34,992 bases of DNA from contig JARKPN010000058.1 in NCBI GenBank assembly GCA_029975275.1, positions 1 through 34,992 on the forward strand, in the 5' to 3' direction. This DNA comes from Geobacteraceae bacterium (GTDB taxonomy: Bacteria > Desulfobacterota > Desulfuromonadia > Geobacterales > Geobacteraceae). Below are positions 23,494 through 32,392 of this stretch, piece by piece. The position numbers and the translations under genes were made by a program. Within the stretch, counting starts at the first letter, position 1. The number at the start of each line of letters is the position of its first letter. The notes under the pieces are model-generated. The model had not been told where the DNA came from. It was given only the letters and a program-made list of their open reading frames with translations, and did not search any database.

Positions 23494-24807
23494 TTACTCC
23501 TCCAGATCGCCAAAATCCGGCTCCGCACCCGCCGGCGGCACTTCCACGCTCAGGTCGAACAGGTTGCGCAGGGCGTCCAGGTAGCGATCGGTCTGGTTCC
23601 CCTGGTCGGTCCGCTTCAGTACGCTGGTAGGGGTATGGAGCAGCTTGGCGGTAATGGCGGAGGTCAGCGCCTCCAGCCGCTTTTCCCCGTCCGGCGGGAG
23701 GTCCTTCCAGGCGGCAAGGGTCTTTGCCAGCTCAGCCCGGCGGATCTCCTCGAAACGGCTGCGGAGGGCCACCACGATCGGCACCACCTGCAGGGACGAA
23801 AGCCACCCCTGGAAGTGGCCGACCTCCGCCGTCACGATCTCCTCGGCCTTTGCCGCCTCCCTGCGCCGCTGCTCCAGGTTCGATTCCACCACCCCCTGAA
23901 GGTCGTCGGTATTGTAGAGGTAGACGTTTTCCAGCTCGTTGACCGCCGGGTCGATGTCCCGCGGCACGGCGATGTCTATGAAGAACATGGGCCGCCGCTT
24001 CCTGCGCCGGATTACCTCCTCCAGGTCCCAGGGCACGATTATGTGGTGCGGCGCGCCGGTGGTCGAGAGTATTATGTCGGCCTTGTGCAGGTGATCGAAC
24101 AGGTCTTCGAAACGGATCGCCCTGCCGCCGAACTCCGCGGCCAGCCGTTCCCCCCGCTCGAAGGTCCGGTTCGTCACCATCACCCCCCGGACCCCTGCGT
24201 TGAGGAAATGCCTGGCAGCCAGCTCCCCCATCTCGCCCGCGCCGATCAGCATGACGGTCTTGTCCGAGAGGTCGTCGAATATCTTCCTGGCCAGCTCCAC
24301 GGCGGCAAAGGCGACGGAAACCGCCGACGAGGCAATGCGGGTCTCGGTACGGATCCGCTTGGCAACGGAAAACGCCTTGTGCAGGAAGCGGTTGAGGATC
24401 AGCCCCGAGGTCCCGTATTCCGCGGCATAGCCGTAGGCGGCCTTGATCTGCCCCAGTATCTGCGGCTCTCCCACCACCATGGAATCGAGGCTGGCCGCGA
24501 CCCGGAACACGTGGCGGACCGCGTTCTTGCCGTGGTAGCCGTACAGGTGCGGCTCCACGCCGTCGTAGGGAATATAGTGGAAATCGGCCAGGAAACGCTT
24601 GATCCGTGCTATCCCGGCGGCGATGTCCCTGGCCACGGCGTACACCTCCACCCGGTTGCAGGTGGAAACGATCAGCCCCTCCTCCACATCGGGGATGGCG
24701 ACCAGCTCGCGCAGGGGCCGCTCGATGCCGTTGGCGTCGAAGGCCAGCTTCTCGCGGATTTCCAGGGGGGCGGTATGGTGGGAGAGTCCCACGACGACAA
24801 TGTTCAT
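23494..24807 (-). CDS. hemA: Glutamyl-tRNA reductase
   Basis: HemA reduces glutamyl-tRNA to glutamate-1-semialdehyde with NADPH, the first step of C5-pathway tetrapyrrole synthesis. The 437-residue protein has [14 protein letters not shown] at residues 7-20, the catalytic Cys50 in [11 protein letters not shown], and the NADPH-binding [17 protein letters not shown]-terminal dimerisation helix bundle follows. It starts eight bases after ccsA in the same direction. AGGA lies close to the ATG. Confidence 0.97.
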   Translation of the reverse strand: MNIVVVGLSHHTAPLEIREKLAFDANGIERPLRELVAIPDVEEGLIVSTCNRVEVYAVARDIAAGIARIKRFLADFHYIPYDGVEPHLYGYHGKNAVRHVFRVAASLDSMVVGEPQILGQIKAAYGYAAEYGTSGLILNRFLHKAFSVAKRIRTETRIASSAVSVAFAAVELARKIFDDLSDKTVMLIGAGEMGELAARHFLNAGVRGVMVTNRTFERGERLAAEFGGRAIRFEDLFDHLHKADIILSTTGAPHHIIVPWDLEEVIRRRKRRPMFFIDIAVPRDIDPAVNELENVYLYNTDDLQGVVESNLEQRRREAAKAEEIVTAEVGHFQGWLSSLQVVPIVVALRSRFEEIRRAELAKTLAAWKDLPPDGEKRLEALTSAITAKLLHTPTSVLKRTDQGNQTDRYLDALRNLFDLSVEVPPAGAEPDFGDLEE

Positions 24808-24815
24808 GTTTCCTG

Positions 24816-25631
24816 CTACCTGTAGCTGTGGAGTCCCGACATCAGGAGGTTGACGCCGAGGAAGGTGAACAGCAGAACGCCGAAGCCGACGATTGCCAGG
24901 ACGGCCGCCCTCCTCCCCCGCCAGCCGGTGGTCAGCCTGCCGTGCAGGAGCGCCGCATAGACGAACCAGGTGATCAGGGACCAGGTCTCCTTCGGGTCCC
25001 AGCTCCAGTAGGAGCCCCAGGCCGATTCCGCCCAGATGGCGCCGGTCACGATGGCAATGGTCAGGAGAGGAAAACCGATGGTCAGGCAGCGGTAGTTGAT
25101 GTCGTCGAGGATCTCCAGCGAGGGGAGCCGGCGGTACATGGCGCCGAGCCGCTTCTTTTTCAGGGAACGTTCCTGGAGCAGGTACATGACGCCCGCGCAG
25201 AAGGCCACGGCAAAGGCCGCGTAGCCGGCAAAGGCCACGATGGTGTGCACCCCCAGCCAGCCGCTCTTCAGGGCCGGGTTCAGCGGGGTGATTTCACGGG
25301 AGAAGGATGCCGACGCCAACAGGATGACCAGGGCGACCGGGGTCACGAACGACCCGAGTACGACCGCGCGGTATCTCCGCTGCATGGCCAGGAAGACGCC
25401 CACCACGGCCAGGCTGAAAAAGGAGAGGGATTCGTGGAGATTGGTGATCGGCGTATACCCCGCCTCGATATACCTTGAGAAGGTGAACAGGACATGGGCG
25501 GCCAGTCCGGCGGTCAATACCCAGCGGGAGGCCCTGCCGAGCCGCTCACCGGGTTGGAGCAGGTACCAGAGATAGAGGAGGGTCGCGACGCTGTAAAGCG
25601 CGATCACGATCCAGTAGAGCACACTGTTCAT
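24816..25631 (-). CDS. ccsA: Cytochrome c biogenesis protein CcsA/ResC type
   Basis: The 271-residue membrane protein has about eight hydrophobic helices and the heme-handling tryptophan-rich motif [18 protein letters not shown] near residues 205-222, with flanking conserved histidines. In system II it delivers heme across the membrane for covalent attachment to c-type cytochromes, with a CcsB/ResB partner not encoded in this window. The ATG at 25631 has GGGAG five bases upstream and overlaps the preceding stop in ATGA. The much longer open frame to 26342 merely continues through the upstream gene out of frame. Confidence 0.93.
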   Translation of the reverse strand: MNSVLYWIVIALYSVATLLYLWYLLQPGERLGRASRWVLTAGLAAHVLFTFSRYIEAGYTPITNLHESLSFFSLAVVGVFLAMQRRYRAVVLGSFVTPVALVILLASASFSREITPLNPALKSGWLGVHTIVAFAGYAAFAVAFCAGVMYLLQERSLKKKRLGAMYRRLPSLEILDDINYRCLTIGFPLLTIAIVTGAIWAESAWGSYWSWDPKETWSLITWFVYAALLHGRLTTGWRGRRAAVLAIVGFGVLLFTFLGVNLLMSGLHSYR

Positions 25632-26302
25632 TCGGGCTCCCTTTCTTCCACGCCCAGTTCCCGGAGGCTGAAACCGGGACCGGCCAGCTCCCTGAGAAGG
25701 CGATCCGCGGCGTCCAGGGAACTCCGGCCTATGAGGTCCGGCAGACCGTGGGAGATCAGGGAATGCAGGATCTCCTTGGTCACGTGCCCCCCCTTCTTCA
25801 GGATCAGCAGCTTTTCGCGCACGGCGCCCAGGATCCGGAGCGCCATCGCGTATTCCTCGCCGTAGCGGAGGTCCAGTTCCTCCCTTATCTCCCTGGCCAG
25901 CACCGGGCATTTGCCCCCGGTGGAAACGGTCAGCAGCAGGTCTCCCCGGGCGACCGAGGATGGGGTGGTAAAATCGCTCCGTTCCGGCATGTCGGCAATG
26001 TTGGCCGGGATCCTCCACTCGGCCGCTTCCTCGGCGGCGGCCCTGCTTATGGCCTGGTTGCCGGTGGCGACGAACACCAGGAAGGCGCCGGCGAGGTCCC
26101 CCCGGCGGTACTCCCTCACCACATGCTCTATCTTCCCCTTTTCCAGCAGGGAACGGAGTCCTCTGGAGATCGTGGGCGCGATGAGCGTAACCCTCGCCCC
26201 GGCCTCCAGGAGGGTCCGGCACTTCCGCTCCGCCACCGCGCCGCCGCCGACTATGGTAACGGCCCTGCCGCGAATGTCGATGTTGATCGGGTAATACTTC
26301 AT
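25628..26302 (-). CDS. Precorrin-2 dehydrogenase / sirohydrochlorin ferrochelatase (Met8/CysG N-terminal type)
   Basis: The 224-residue protein oxidises precorrin-2 to sirohydrochlorin with NAD+ and in some homologues also inserts iron. It begins YYPINIDIRGR and has the nucleotide-binding VTIVGGGAVAERK near residues 15-27. Typical later stretches are VFVATGN and VSTGGKCPVLA. The ATG at 26302 has GGAG six bases before it; the open frame to 26524 has no support. Its stop overlaps ccsA by four bases. It takes precorrin-2 from the CobA half of the fusion gene in the same cluster. Confidence 0.93.
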   Translation of the reverse strand: MKYYPINIDIRGRAVTIVGGGAVAERKCRTLLEAGARVTLIAPTISRGLRSLLEKGKIEHVVREYRRGDLAGAFLVFVATGNQAISRAAAEEAAEWRIPANIADMPERSDFTTPSSVARGDLLLTVSTGGKCPVLAREIREELDLRYGEEYAMALRILGAVREKLLILKKGGHVTKEILHSLISHGLPDLIGRSSLDAADRLLRELAGPGFSLRELGVEEREPE

Positions 26303-26483
26303 TGCCAGCTCCACGTCCGGAACGCCTGATTGTCCTGACCATACGGCCGCGGTAAGTTTATCACAGCAGCGTGGAGTGGGGGAGAAATTTTTCCCCGGCT
26401 GGAATTGATGACGCGGGGCAAGGACTTGCCGGTTGAATGCCCGGCGGTGTTCGTTAGCGGAATAAAAGGCGGGGTCGAAACGG

Positions 26484-26509
26484 CCAAAGCCCGCCGGAGC
26501 GGGCTTTGG
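26484..26509 (-). terminator. Intrinsic terminator-like hairpin after the small Cys protein gene
   Basis: CCAAAGCCCGC and GCGGGCTTTGG form an 11-bp stem with a CGGA/TCCG loop. It is symmetrical and could stop transcription in either direction, although the T-tract is short on both strands. Confidence 0.6.
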
Positions 26510-26526
26510 TTTGTGCAACGGCACGG

Positions 26527-26557
26527 AGTGTCAGGAGGGCGAGACCCGCCTGACACT
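26527..26557. repeat. Inverted repeat in the intergenic region
   Basis: AGTGTCAGG and CCTGACACT pair perfectly, with GGG/CCC continuing the stem inside. No T-tract follows on either strand, so it is not a standard terminator. It could be a protein site or an RNA structure at the 3' end of the small gene at 26603-26785. Confidence 0.5.
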
Positions 26558-26602
26558 GTCCGACCGTATCGTTAGTTGGTTTCTGATTCGGAAAGCGGGG
26601 AT

Positions 26603-26785
26603 TTAATTGGTGCAGCCGGAGTGCTCGGCCTTCCCCATATTACTCCTGGCGGAAAACGAGCCCTTGAACTCGGCGCCGCAGGAGTACCTGACCACTTCCA
26701 TCCTGAAATTCGGCTTGATCTCGTCGATGATCGTCTCTATCGCATCGCTGCCGCAATCGATGCAATGTTTGCGAAGATACCTCAT
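26603..26785 (-). CDS. Small Cys-containing protein of unknown function
   Basis: This 60-residue basic protein carries CIDCG near residues 8-12, a third cysteine in YSCGAEF near residue 36 and a fourth near the C-terminus, a spacing that could hold a metal as a zinc-ribbon-like fold. AAGGAG lies at a good distance before the ATG, and a terminator-like hairpin follows. No family is recognised. It lies upstream of the siroheme gene but is separated from it by 300 bases, so it is probably a separate unit. Confidence 0.7.
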   Translation of the reverse strand: MRYLRKHCIDCGSDAIETIIDEIKPNFRMEVVRYSCGAEFKGSFSARSNMGKAEHSGCTN

Positions 26786-27280
26786 TTACTTCTCCTTTTT
26801 CTTGATTATTTCCCTTTCGGGGCAAGTTTATATGCCGGGCCGCAGACCGGCGCTCCCGGCAGGGGATGCCCGCCGGCGGACACGAAGACTCCGTTGCGCC
26901 CCCAACACACCGGTGGAGGGTAGACGATTAAGATTACAGCCATGCGAAATCCACGTAAAAGGTGCTCAACAAACGATTTGATTGACCTGCTCGAAATGAG
27001 GCGGACAAACAGTTGCTGCGCGGATTGTCTGGACTGCCGAAAGAAACGGAAAAAATACAGCTTTCCGTGAATCTGACATTATTACATCGTTACGAGGATA
27101 AAATCAATAACTAAGTTCGACATTGTGGTGATAACGAGACGCCCTGCTGGACGTTGAACCGGAAATGCGTCATGTCCCCGTCGCGGGTGGCGCATCGATT
27201 GGACACCGGCCCACTTGCGCGGCGGGCAGAATGATCAATACTGTTAGCTGACAGTCATTCCAACCACGCGGAGGTGCCGC
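26786..27280. other. Intergenic region of about 495 bases
   Basis: The region separates the divergent small Cys protein gene and the DUF4197 gene. It contains a possible 42-codon Cys-rich ORF (26942-27070). I saw no convincing promoter, riboswitch or repeat in the remainder. Confidence 0.5.
26942..27070 (+). CDS. Possible Cys-rich micro-protein
   Basis: ATG to TGA encodes 42 residues, rich in Lys and Arg, with a cysteine cluster CCADCLDC (residues 25-32) and an isolated Cys8. The CxxCxxC-type spacing and basic tail could bind metal or nucleic acid. The ribosome site is weak (TTAAGA far upstream) and no homologue is recognised. The call rests on composition alone. Confidence 0.3.
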   Translation: MRNPRKRCSTNDLIDLLEMRRTNSCCADCLDCRKKRKKYSFP

Positions 27281-28015
27281 ATGCAACGAATTCTGTGCCT
27301 TTCCTTCATGACCCTGCTGTTCTTCACGACCCCAAGTCTGGCCGGAGTCCTGGAGGATCTGTCCCGCGAGATGCTCCCGTCGCTCCAAAGCCAGAGCACC
27401 CTGGACAACGCCACCGTTGTCAAGGGACTCAAGGAGGCGCTGGCCACCGGCACCGAGCGGGCGGTGACCCAGGTTGCCCGCACGGACGGATATTTCGGCA
27501 ACCAGTTGATAAAGATACTTCTGCCGGCAAAGCTCCAGAAAGCCGCGGATCTCCTGGGGTCCGTGGGTTACAGGAAAGAGGTCGACGAGCTTGTGCTCAG
27601 CATGAACCGGGCCGCGGAACGGGCGGCCCCGAAGGCTGCCGGCTTCTTCGGCGACGCCATCAGGCAGATGACCTTCGAGGACGCCAGGGGCATCCTGACC
27701 GGCGGAGACACGGCAGCAACCAAATTCTTTGAAAAGAAGACCCGGGCCAAGCTTTTCGACGCATTCAAGCCGACCGTATCGGAGAGCATGGGACAGGTGG
27801 GGACCGCTCGCGCGTACAAGGATATGATCGGGAAATACGACCAGCTCCCCCTTGCCGCCATGCTGGGGACCCCTTCCCTGGATCTTGACGAGTACGTCAC
27901 CAACAAGGCCCTGGACGGCCTGTTCAGCGTGCTGGGTCAGGAAGAGCAAAAGATCCGGACCAACCCCGCGGCCAGAACCACGGATATACTGCGGACAGTG
28001 TTCGGCGGCCGCTGA
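27281..28015 (+). CDS. DUF4197 family protein, secreted
   Basis: The 244-residue protein has a signal peptide (about 1-21, cleavage near SLAG) and then the helical DUF4197 domain. Recognisable family stretches are DGYFGNQLIKILLP near residues 69-82, ILTGGDTAATKFFEKKT near 137-153 and a terminal LGQEEQKIR. GGAGG lies six bases upstream of the ATG. Family members are periplasmic or outer-membrane-associated proteins of unknown function. It appears to be transcribed alone. Confidence 0.88.
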   Translation: MQRILCLSFMTLLFFTTPSLAGVLEDLSREMLPSLQSQSTLDNATVVKGLKEALATGTERAVTQVARTDGYFGNQLIKILLPAKLQKAADLLGSVGYRKEVDELVLSMNRAAERAAPKAAGFFGDAIRQMTFEDARGILTGGDTAATKFFEKKTRAKLFDAFKPTVSESMGQVGTARAYKDMIGKYDQLPLAAMLGTPSLDLDEYVTNKALDGLFSVLGQEEQKIRTNPAARTTDILRTVFGGR

Positions 28016-28032
28016 CCCGGGCATACCGCTCC

Positions 28033-28314
28033 CTACCCCTTTTGCAGCAGCCACATCTGGGCCTGGCGCGGCGGCATGGCGAAGCTGAAATAGTCGCCCG
28101 ACACATGCATCTCGTGGCCGTGGATCGTGCAGCGATAACCGCCGTGGCGCAGGCCCCAGGTCCAGATGGTCGGGTGCCGCCATTGCCTGGCCTTGTTGAT
28201 CGCCACGATCCCACGGTCGCCGCTGGCGAAGACGATGAAGCCGTCGTGCTCGTAGAGCGGCCGCTGTTCCCTGCCCCGCCATAGGTGCCTGGATTGATTT
28301 CTGTTTCCATCCAA
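28033..28314 (-). pseudogene. Remnant of a glycosidase (alpha-amylase family) C-terminal domain
   Basis: The 93-residue frame includes LWRGREQRPLYEHDGFIVFASG and GIVAINKARQWRH, which resemble the last part of a GH13 alpha-amylase catalytic barrel and its C-terminal beta domain. No catalytic residues or upstream barrel are present, and there is no ribosome site before the ATG. I read it as the 3' remnant of a decayed gene. A small independent protein is the alternative. The match is from memory and tentative. Confidence 0.42.
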
Positions 28315-28417
28315 CCCGGTCTCCCGTCAATTGTATCGCCAATTATTTCAGGATACTTTGCTGATGATTTTCCAAACCTGCCATGCAATAATATGAATAT
28401 GCAAAGGGGGTGATTAT

Positions 28418-28639
28418 ATGAAATGCGAATACAGCGACGGCATGAAGGTCGATTATTCGGGATCCCTCCGCATCAGGAAAGGTGAGGAGGTGAACGTCTA
28501 TATCACCGAAGACTTCATTCCGGCCAACGTGAAGGGTTACCTCTCCAAGGCCGAGAGTGAGCAGAGCTGCGAAGAACTGAGGAAGATCGCAAAGGTCGTG
28601 ACGGCTACGGTAGGGAGCCGTGTGTGCATCCATGAATAG
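28418..28639 (+). CDS. Small protein of unknown function
   Basis: The 73-residue protein has no signal or membrane segment and begins MKCEYSDGMKVDYSGSLRI, apparently beta-rich, followed by a helical stretch (ESEQSCEELRKIAKVV). GGGGGTG lies five bases upstream of the ATG and an intrinsic terminator follows, so it looks like a complete single-gene unit. Family not recognised. Confidence 0.7.
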   Translation: MKCEYSDGMKVDYSGSLRIRKGEEVNVYITEDFIPANVKGYLSKAESEQSCEELRKIAKVVTATVGSRVCIHE

Positions 28640-28671
28640 CCGAACCGGCCGGCATGTGATCTGAAGCGATG

Positions 28672-28710
28672 AAAGGGGCCGTCTCCGGCGAGGGGATGAC
28701 CCCTTTTTCT
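28672..28710 (+). terminator. Intrinsic terminator after the 73-residue protein gene
   Basis: AAAGGGG (28672-28678) pairs with CCCCTTT (28700-28706) around a loop that holds a further small stem, and the T-tract continues as TTCTG. It lies 32 bases after the stop codon. Confidence 0.65.
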
Positions 28711-28854
28711 GTTCCAAGCTGCCGGAAGCGGGTAACGGGCCGAGCCCCTCCAGCTTCGCCTCAAGGTCAGGGGGCAGCCTTGTCTATAGATCGGACAATC
28801 GGGTCCGGCCGGTTGCAGGGAAGCGCGCCCATGTCCTTTGAAGCATTCACACGT

Positions 28855-29283
28855 TCAGGCGGGTAACCCGCCCACCACCGCCCTGGCCCGCTCCTGCAAT
28901 GCCAGATCCTCGGGAGCCGAAGGGGACACCGTAATCCCGTGCGGCAGGGTACGTCCCTCGTGGTCCACGTGCACGAAGGTGACGAACCCGTCCATCACGA
29001 ACTCCCCCTTTCCCTGCATACGGACGTAGGTATGCAGGGAAGTGCGCCCCGCAAGGATGACCTTGCTCTCGAAGACGACTATCTCGCCCGGGTGCACCGG
29101 CCGCATGAAGGTCATGCCGTGGATTTTCACACAGACTATGTTTTCCGGTCGCGTAAGGCCGGCGGCTGCGATGAATCCCGCTTCCACGAACCATTCGGCG
29201 CTCCGGCCCGCATACAGCGTGCCGTGGTGGTTCAGGTCCTCGTTCTTGACCAGGCGATTGTTGGTAATGGTTACCGGTTCCAT
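28855..29283 (-). CDS. Acyl-CoA thioesterase, hotdog fold
   Basis: The 142-residue protein is a single hotdog domain of the cytosolic acyl-CoA thioesterase group, which hydrolyses acyl-CoA to free acid and CoA. Supporting stretches are [20 protein letters not shown] near residues 18-37, with the catalytic acidic residue in the central helix, and [20 protein letters not shown] lies four bases before the ATG at 29283. The start overlaps the end of the cupin gene by 13 bases, making it the last gene of a three-gene operon. Substrate unknown. Confidence 0.88.
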   Translation of the reverse strand: MEPVTITNNRLVKNEDLNHHGTLYAGRSAEWFVEAGFIAAAGLTRPENIVCVKIHGMTFMRPVHPGEIVVFESKVILAGRTSLHTYVRMQGKGEFVMDGFVTFVHVDHEGRTLPHGITVSPSAPEDLALQERARAVVGGLPA

Positions 29284-29720
29284 GTCGCCTCCTGCTCCTT
29301 CTTTTCCTCTTTGACCGTTATGGGACAACCCGGTGTACCGGCATAAAAAACAATAATTTCAGCGGGTTCATCCCCCTCGTTTGTCCCGTAATGCCACCTG
29401 TCAACCACCTCCACGATTGGGTCCCCCGCCTCCAGGTGAAGCGTCCTGCCCTGGTCGGTCGCCACGGTCAGGGTCCCGCGCAGCAGGACCCCCGCGTTAA
29501 TTACCGGATGCTTGTGGAGCGGCAGTTTCTCTCCGGGAGGGATTGTAATCTTGAGTATGGTGACCTCCGGGCTGCCGGTCGGATAGCCGGGAAGCTTCGC
29601 CCCGTCCCAACTGGAGTCCGTCCTGGAGAGGACCTGGACCGAGCAGGAAGCGGTGTCACCGGCCCAGGCGGAGCACGACAGAATAAACGCGAGACCTATC
29701 CCGAAAACGGTCCTTTTCAC
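29271..29720 (-). CDS. Secreted cupin-domain protein
   Basis: The 149-residue protein has a signal peptide (about 1-20, ending SAWA) and one cupin barrel. The metal-binding motif reads PLHKHP, then [10 protein letters not shown], with a second half around [10 protein letters not shown]. Cupins of this size bind a metal or small ligand; the function here is not known. It starts with GTG, which overlaps the stop of the preceding OB-fold gene by four bases (GTGA). Confidence 0.88.
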   Translation of the reverse strand: MKRTVFGIGLAFILSCSAWAGDTASCSVQVLSRTDSSWDGAKLPGYPTGSPEVTILKITIPPGEKLPLHKHPVINAGVLLRGTLTVATDQGRTLHLEAGDPIVEVVDRWHYGTNEGDEPAEIIVFYAGTPGCPITVKEEKKEQEATWNR

Positions 29721-30076
29721 TGTCCTGTCCCTTCCCCTTCATCCTTTGCCTCTTCCACGAAAACCAGCAACTGCTCGGCCCCGATGGAAAACGCCTCCTC
29801 GACCCTCCCCTTGACGCGTACCTTCGACCCCACCGACGGAAGTGTTCTCCTGGTAACCACCGGGATTTCTCCGGTGTTGTCCTTGACCCGAAAATACCTG
29901 ACAACCAGGAGGGAAGCCCTGTCCGTTACCTGCCCCGAGATGGTCAGGGTTTTCTTCTCGTATTTCCTCGGTTCCTTCAGGATATTCCCAATCGGCGTGT
30001 GAGCAACTCTCGTGAAATAGACGTATGACCCGATACACACAAGCAGGATTATCGCAAATCCAACAGCAACCTTCAT
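29717..30076 (-). CDS. Membrane-anchored OB-fold protein
   Basis: The 119-residue protein has one N-terminal membrane helix (about 3-22) and then an OB-fold-like barrel with [20 protein letters not shown] and [13 protein letters not shown]. This resembles tRNA_anti-like or CcmE-like soluble domains, but the CcmE heme-binding histidine motif is absent. GGAGGGAGC precedes the ATG at 30076. It is the first gene of the operon that continues with the cupin and the thioesterase. Confidence 0.78.
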   Translation of the reverse strand: MKVAVGFAIILLVCIGSYVYFTRVAHTPIGNILKEPRKYEKKTLTISGQVTDRASLLVVRYFRVKDNTGEIPVVTRRTLPSVGSKVRVKGRVEEAFSIGAEQLLVFVEEAKDEGEGTGQ

Positions 30077-30435
30077 GCTCCCTCCTTCACTCCCGGGAAC
30101 CCGCTTGCCGGGTCGCTCGGGACATCCCTGTTTTCCCTCATTTGCAAGGTGGCACAGATGGCCACCCGCCACATTCACCGTGCACTCCGCACAGCATAAA
30201 AGCAAGTGACGCCGAGGTCAAGTTACCAATCCAAATCCGGCACATTAATTCCTCACCCCTTCAGTGGGGCGGTTTGCGGCACGATGAACATACCCTTTCC
30301 CGATCTCCCGCTCAGGGGGATTTCTGTTCGATTGTCGTCCATGCGTGTAAACCATTCGCGCCTCAATCCGTTTTGGTGGATAAAAGCAGCTTCACAGGAA
30401 TGCTGTCCACAACAACGGAAAGGAGAACAACGAAC
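30077..30435. other. Divergent intergenic region of about 359 bases
   Basis: The region lies between the OB-fold operon and the Spy-like gene. It contains small inverted repeats such as GGTGGC/GCCACC near 30146-30162 and CACCCC/GGGGCG near 30256-30272. No promoter with good spacing was found. Confidence 0.4.
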
Positions 30436-30897
30436 ATGAGACAAGCTAAGATGGCTATCGCAACAACCGCGGTCCTTGCGGCCCTTATCGGCATCGGCAC
30501 CGGCGCTTCGGCGTATCCCGGAGGCGGACCGGGCGTGGAGCACGGCAAAGGGAAGGTGGAGTGCAGGAAGGGAGGCGGCCACCGGATGGGTCCGGGCGCG
30601 CGGCTCGACATGATGACCGCCCACCTCGGATTGACGCCGGAACAGAGGTACAAGATACTGCCGATACTCGATGAGGAATTCAAGGAGATGAAGGCGGTGC
30701 GCGCCGACGAGAACCTCACCCGTGCCCAGACACGGACCAAGATGCTCGCAATCCATGACAAGAGCTTCGAGCGGATAAAGGGGATCCTTACCCCGGAACA
30801 GCAGAAGAAGGCCGACGAGTTGAAGACAAAACTGGCTGAAAAGCATAAATTCCGGCAGGGAAAGACGGCTCAGCCGCCGGCCGGACCGCAGAAATAA
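30436..30897 (+). CDS. Spy/CpxP family periplasmic protein
   Basis: The 153-residue protein has a signal peptide (about 1-25, ending GASA) and a helical region with two LTxxQ-type motifs, LGLTPEQRYK and GILTPEQQKK, which define the Spy/CpxP family of periplasmic chaperones and stress sensors. A Gly/His-rich stretch with one Cys (residues 28-53) follows the signal and may bind metal. AGGAG precedes the ATG by about 11 bases, and a strong terminator follows. Confidence 0.88.
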   Translation: MRQAKMAIATTAVLAALIGIGTGASAYPGGGPGVEHGKGKVECRKGGGHRMGPGARLDMMTAHLGLTPEQRYKILPILDEEFKEMKAVRADENLTRAQTRTKMLAIHDKSFERIKGILTPEQQKKADELKTKLAEKHKFRQGKTAQPPAGPQK

Positions 30898-30960
30898 GGA
30901 ATACGGCCGGGGTGTCGCCACGTCGCGGGCGGCACCCCGATGGCCGGAACAGGTAACAGA

Positions 30961-30990
30961 AAAGCCCGGATAACGGGCTTTTCTGTTTTC
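30961..30990 (+). terminator. Intrinsic terminator, probably bidirectional
   Basis: AAAAGCCCG and CGGGCTTTT form a 9-bp stem with a four-base loop, followed by CTGTTTT on the plus strand. It lies between the convergent Spy-like and MFS genes, and the leading A-run could serve the minus strand as a T-tract. Confidence 0.8.
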
Positions 30991-31017
30991 ACATCAGGTC
31001 TCCGGCCCGGAACACCG

Positions 31018-32244
31018 TCAGGACATCCCCCCATGCAGCCGACGCGCGAACAGCCATGAGCCTGCAAGGCACGCCGCGCTTTGCATGAGAAGCGTGGACG
31101 TCACTCCGACCCTGTCCGCCAGCGCGCCGGCAAGCAGGCTCCCCAGAGGCATCATCCCCATCAATGCCATTGTGTAAAGGCTCATGATTCTTCCGCGCTT
31201 GTCTTCCTCCACGACCGTCTGCAGGATGGTATTGCTCGCTGCCAGTTGAGTTATTACCCCGAAGCCGGTCACGAACAGGAAGGGAATGGAAAGCCAGATC
31301 GAACGGCTTACGGCGAACAGGGCCATACCAATGCTGAAGGTGGTTATGGCATACGAGATGATCCTGCAGAGCCTCCCGGTCTCGCGAAGGGAAGCAAGAT
31401 AGACGGCTGCCGTAAAAGCGCCGACCCCTGACGCGGTCATGAGGAAACCATAGGTATGTGCGCCGCCGTGGAGAATCCTGCCGGCAAACACCGGGAGGAG
31501 GACCGTGTACGGCATGCCGACCAGGCTGACGAGCACGACCAGCAGCAGGACGGCCCGGATAGGGCCGTTCCGCCAGGCGTAGGCGAATCCTTCACGCAGG
31601 TCTTCCACTATCGAGCCGTCGGATTTAACCTGCGTACCCGGCCGAAGCTTCATCGCCAGCAGGGCCGCGATGACCGCCAGATAACTCACTCCGTTAATGA
31701 GGAAACATAACCCCTCACCCACGGTGGCAATCAATATGCCTGCCAGCGAGGGTCCGATCAGTCTGGCGCCGTTGAAGATCGACGAGTTGAGCGCGATGGC
31801 GTTGCCCAGATCGCTCCGGTCCTCGACCATCTCGACCGTGAAGGAGTGGCGGACCGGCATATCCATGGCATTCACGATGCCGAGCACAATGCTCAGCACG
31901 ACGATATGCCAGACCGCCACGCTCCCGGCAAGTACGAGCACGGCCAGGGTGAAGGCCTGCGCCATGGACAGCAGCTGGGTGAAGATCAGGATGCGTCGAC
32001 GGTTCATTCTGTCGGCAAGGACACCGGCGATGGGCGACAGGACCAGGCTCGGGATCTGGCTGGTGAACCCGATCACTCCCAGCAGCATGGCAGAACCGGT
32101 CATGCGGTAGACCAGCCAGCTCATCGCTACCTGCTGGAGCCATGTCCCGATCAGGGATAGTCCCTGCCCGGCAAAGAACAATCGGTAGTTCCTGTGCCGC
32201 AGTGCGGAAAGCATATTCGACGACGTTCCCAATCCCAACCCCAT
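31018..32244 (-). CDS. MFS transporter (EntS/MFS_3-like exporter)
   Basis: The 408-residue protein has twelve predicted helices and the major-facilitator loop motif GVLADRMNRRR near residues 74-84. It resembles the EntS/MFS_3 type of drug or siderophore exporter, with NRYFF-like LRHRNYRLFFAGQGLSLIGTW at the start of the first helix (shown here only in part as HRNYRLFFAGQ). Substrate unknown. Two starts are possible: ATG at 32244, with weak AGGTT, and ATG at 32214 (MLSALRHRNYR). It is convergent with the Spy-like gene. Confidence 0.88.
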   Translation of the reverse strand: MGLGLGTSSNMLSALRHRNYRLFFAGQGLSLIGTWLQQVAMSWLVYRMTGSAMLLGVIGFTSQIPSLVLSPIAGVLADRMNRRRILIFTQLLSMAQAFTLAVLVLAGSVAVWHIVVLSIVLGIVNAMDMPVRHSFTVEMVEDRSDLGNAIALNSSIFNGARLIGPSLAGILIATVGEGLCFLINGVSYLAVIAALLAMKLRPGTQVKSDGSIVEDLREGFAYAWRNGPIRAVLLLVVLVSLVGMPYTVLLPVFAGRILHGGAHTYGFLMTASGVGAFTAAVYLASLRETGRLCRIISYAITTFSIGMALFAVSRSIWLSIPFLFVTGFGVITQLAASNTILQTVVEEDKRGRIMSLYTMALMGMMPLGSLLAGALADRVGVTSTLLMQSAACLAGSWLFARRLHGGMS

Positions 32245-32280
32245 TAACCTGCACCCGACCCAGGCGTTTTTCTATCTCGC

Positions 32281-32377
32281 TTCCATCCGGAAAGCGTCGA
32301 CAGGGGCCGGGGCGGAACTTCCCCGAAGCCCCGGCCCGTCCCTGATGGACATTTTTCAGGGGTTTCCGGATGGAAAC
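32281..32377. repeat. Palindrome-ended intergenic repeat, short copy
   Basis: The element starts TTCCATCCGGAAAGCGTCGAC and ends GGTTTCCGGATGGAAAC. Its inside is a long GC-rich hairpin (GGGCCGGGGC paired with GCCCCGGCCC around GGAACTTCCCC). In reverse orientation it matches both ends of 23186-23390. It lies between two minus-strand genes and encodes no protein. Confidence 0.75.
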
Positions 32378-32392
32378 GAGCTAAGCTGCGCG

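Noticed and set aside
25632-26342. N-terminal extension of the ccsA frame (up to 508 residues)
   Set aside because: This part is out of frame with the real precorrin-2 dehydrogenase gene; ccsA has a good start at 25631 overlapping that gene's stop.
27170-28342. 390-residue minus-strand open frame
   Set aside because: It is antisense to the DUF4197 gene, which has a signal peptide, ribosome site and family motifs.
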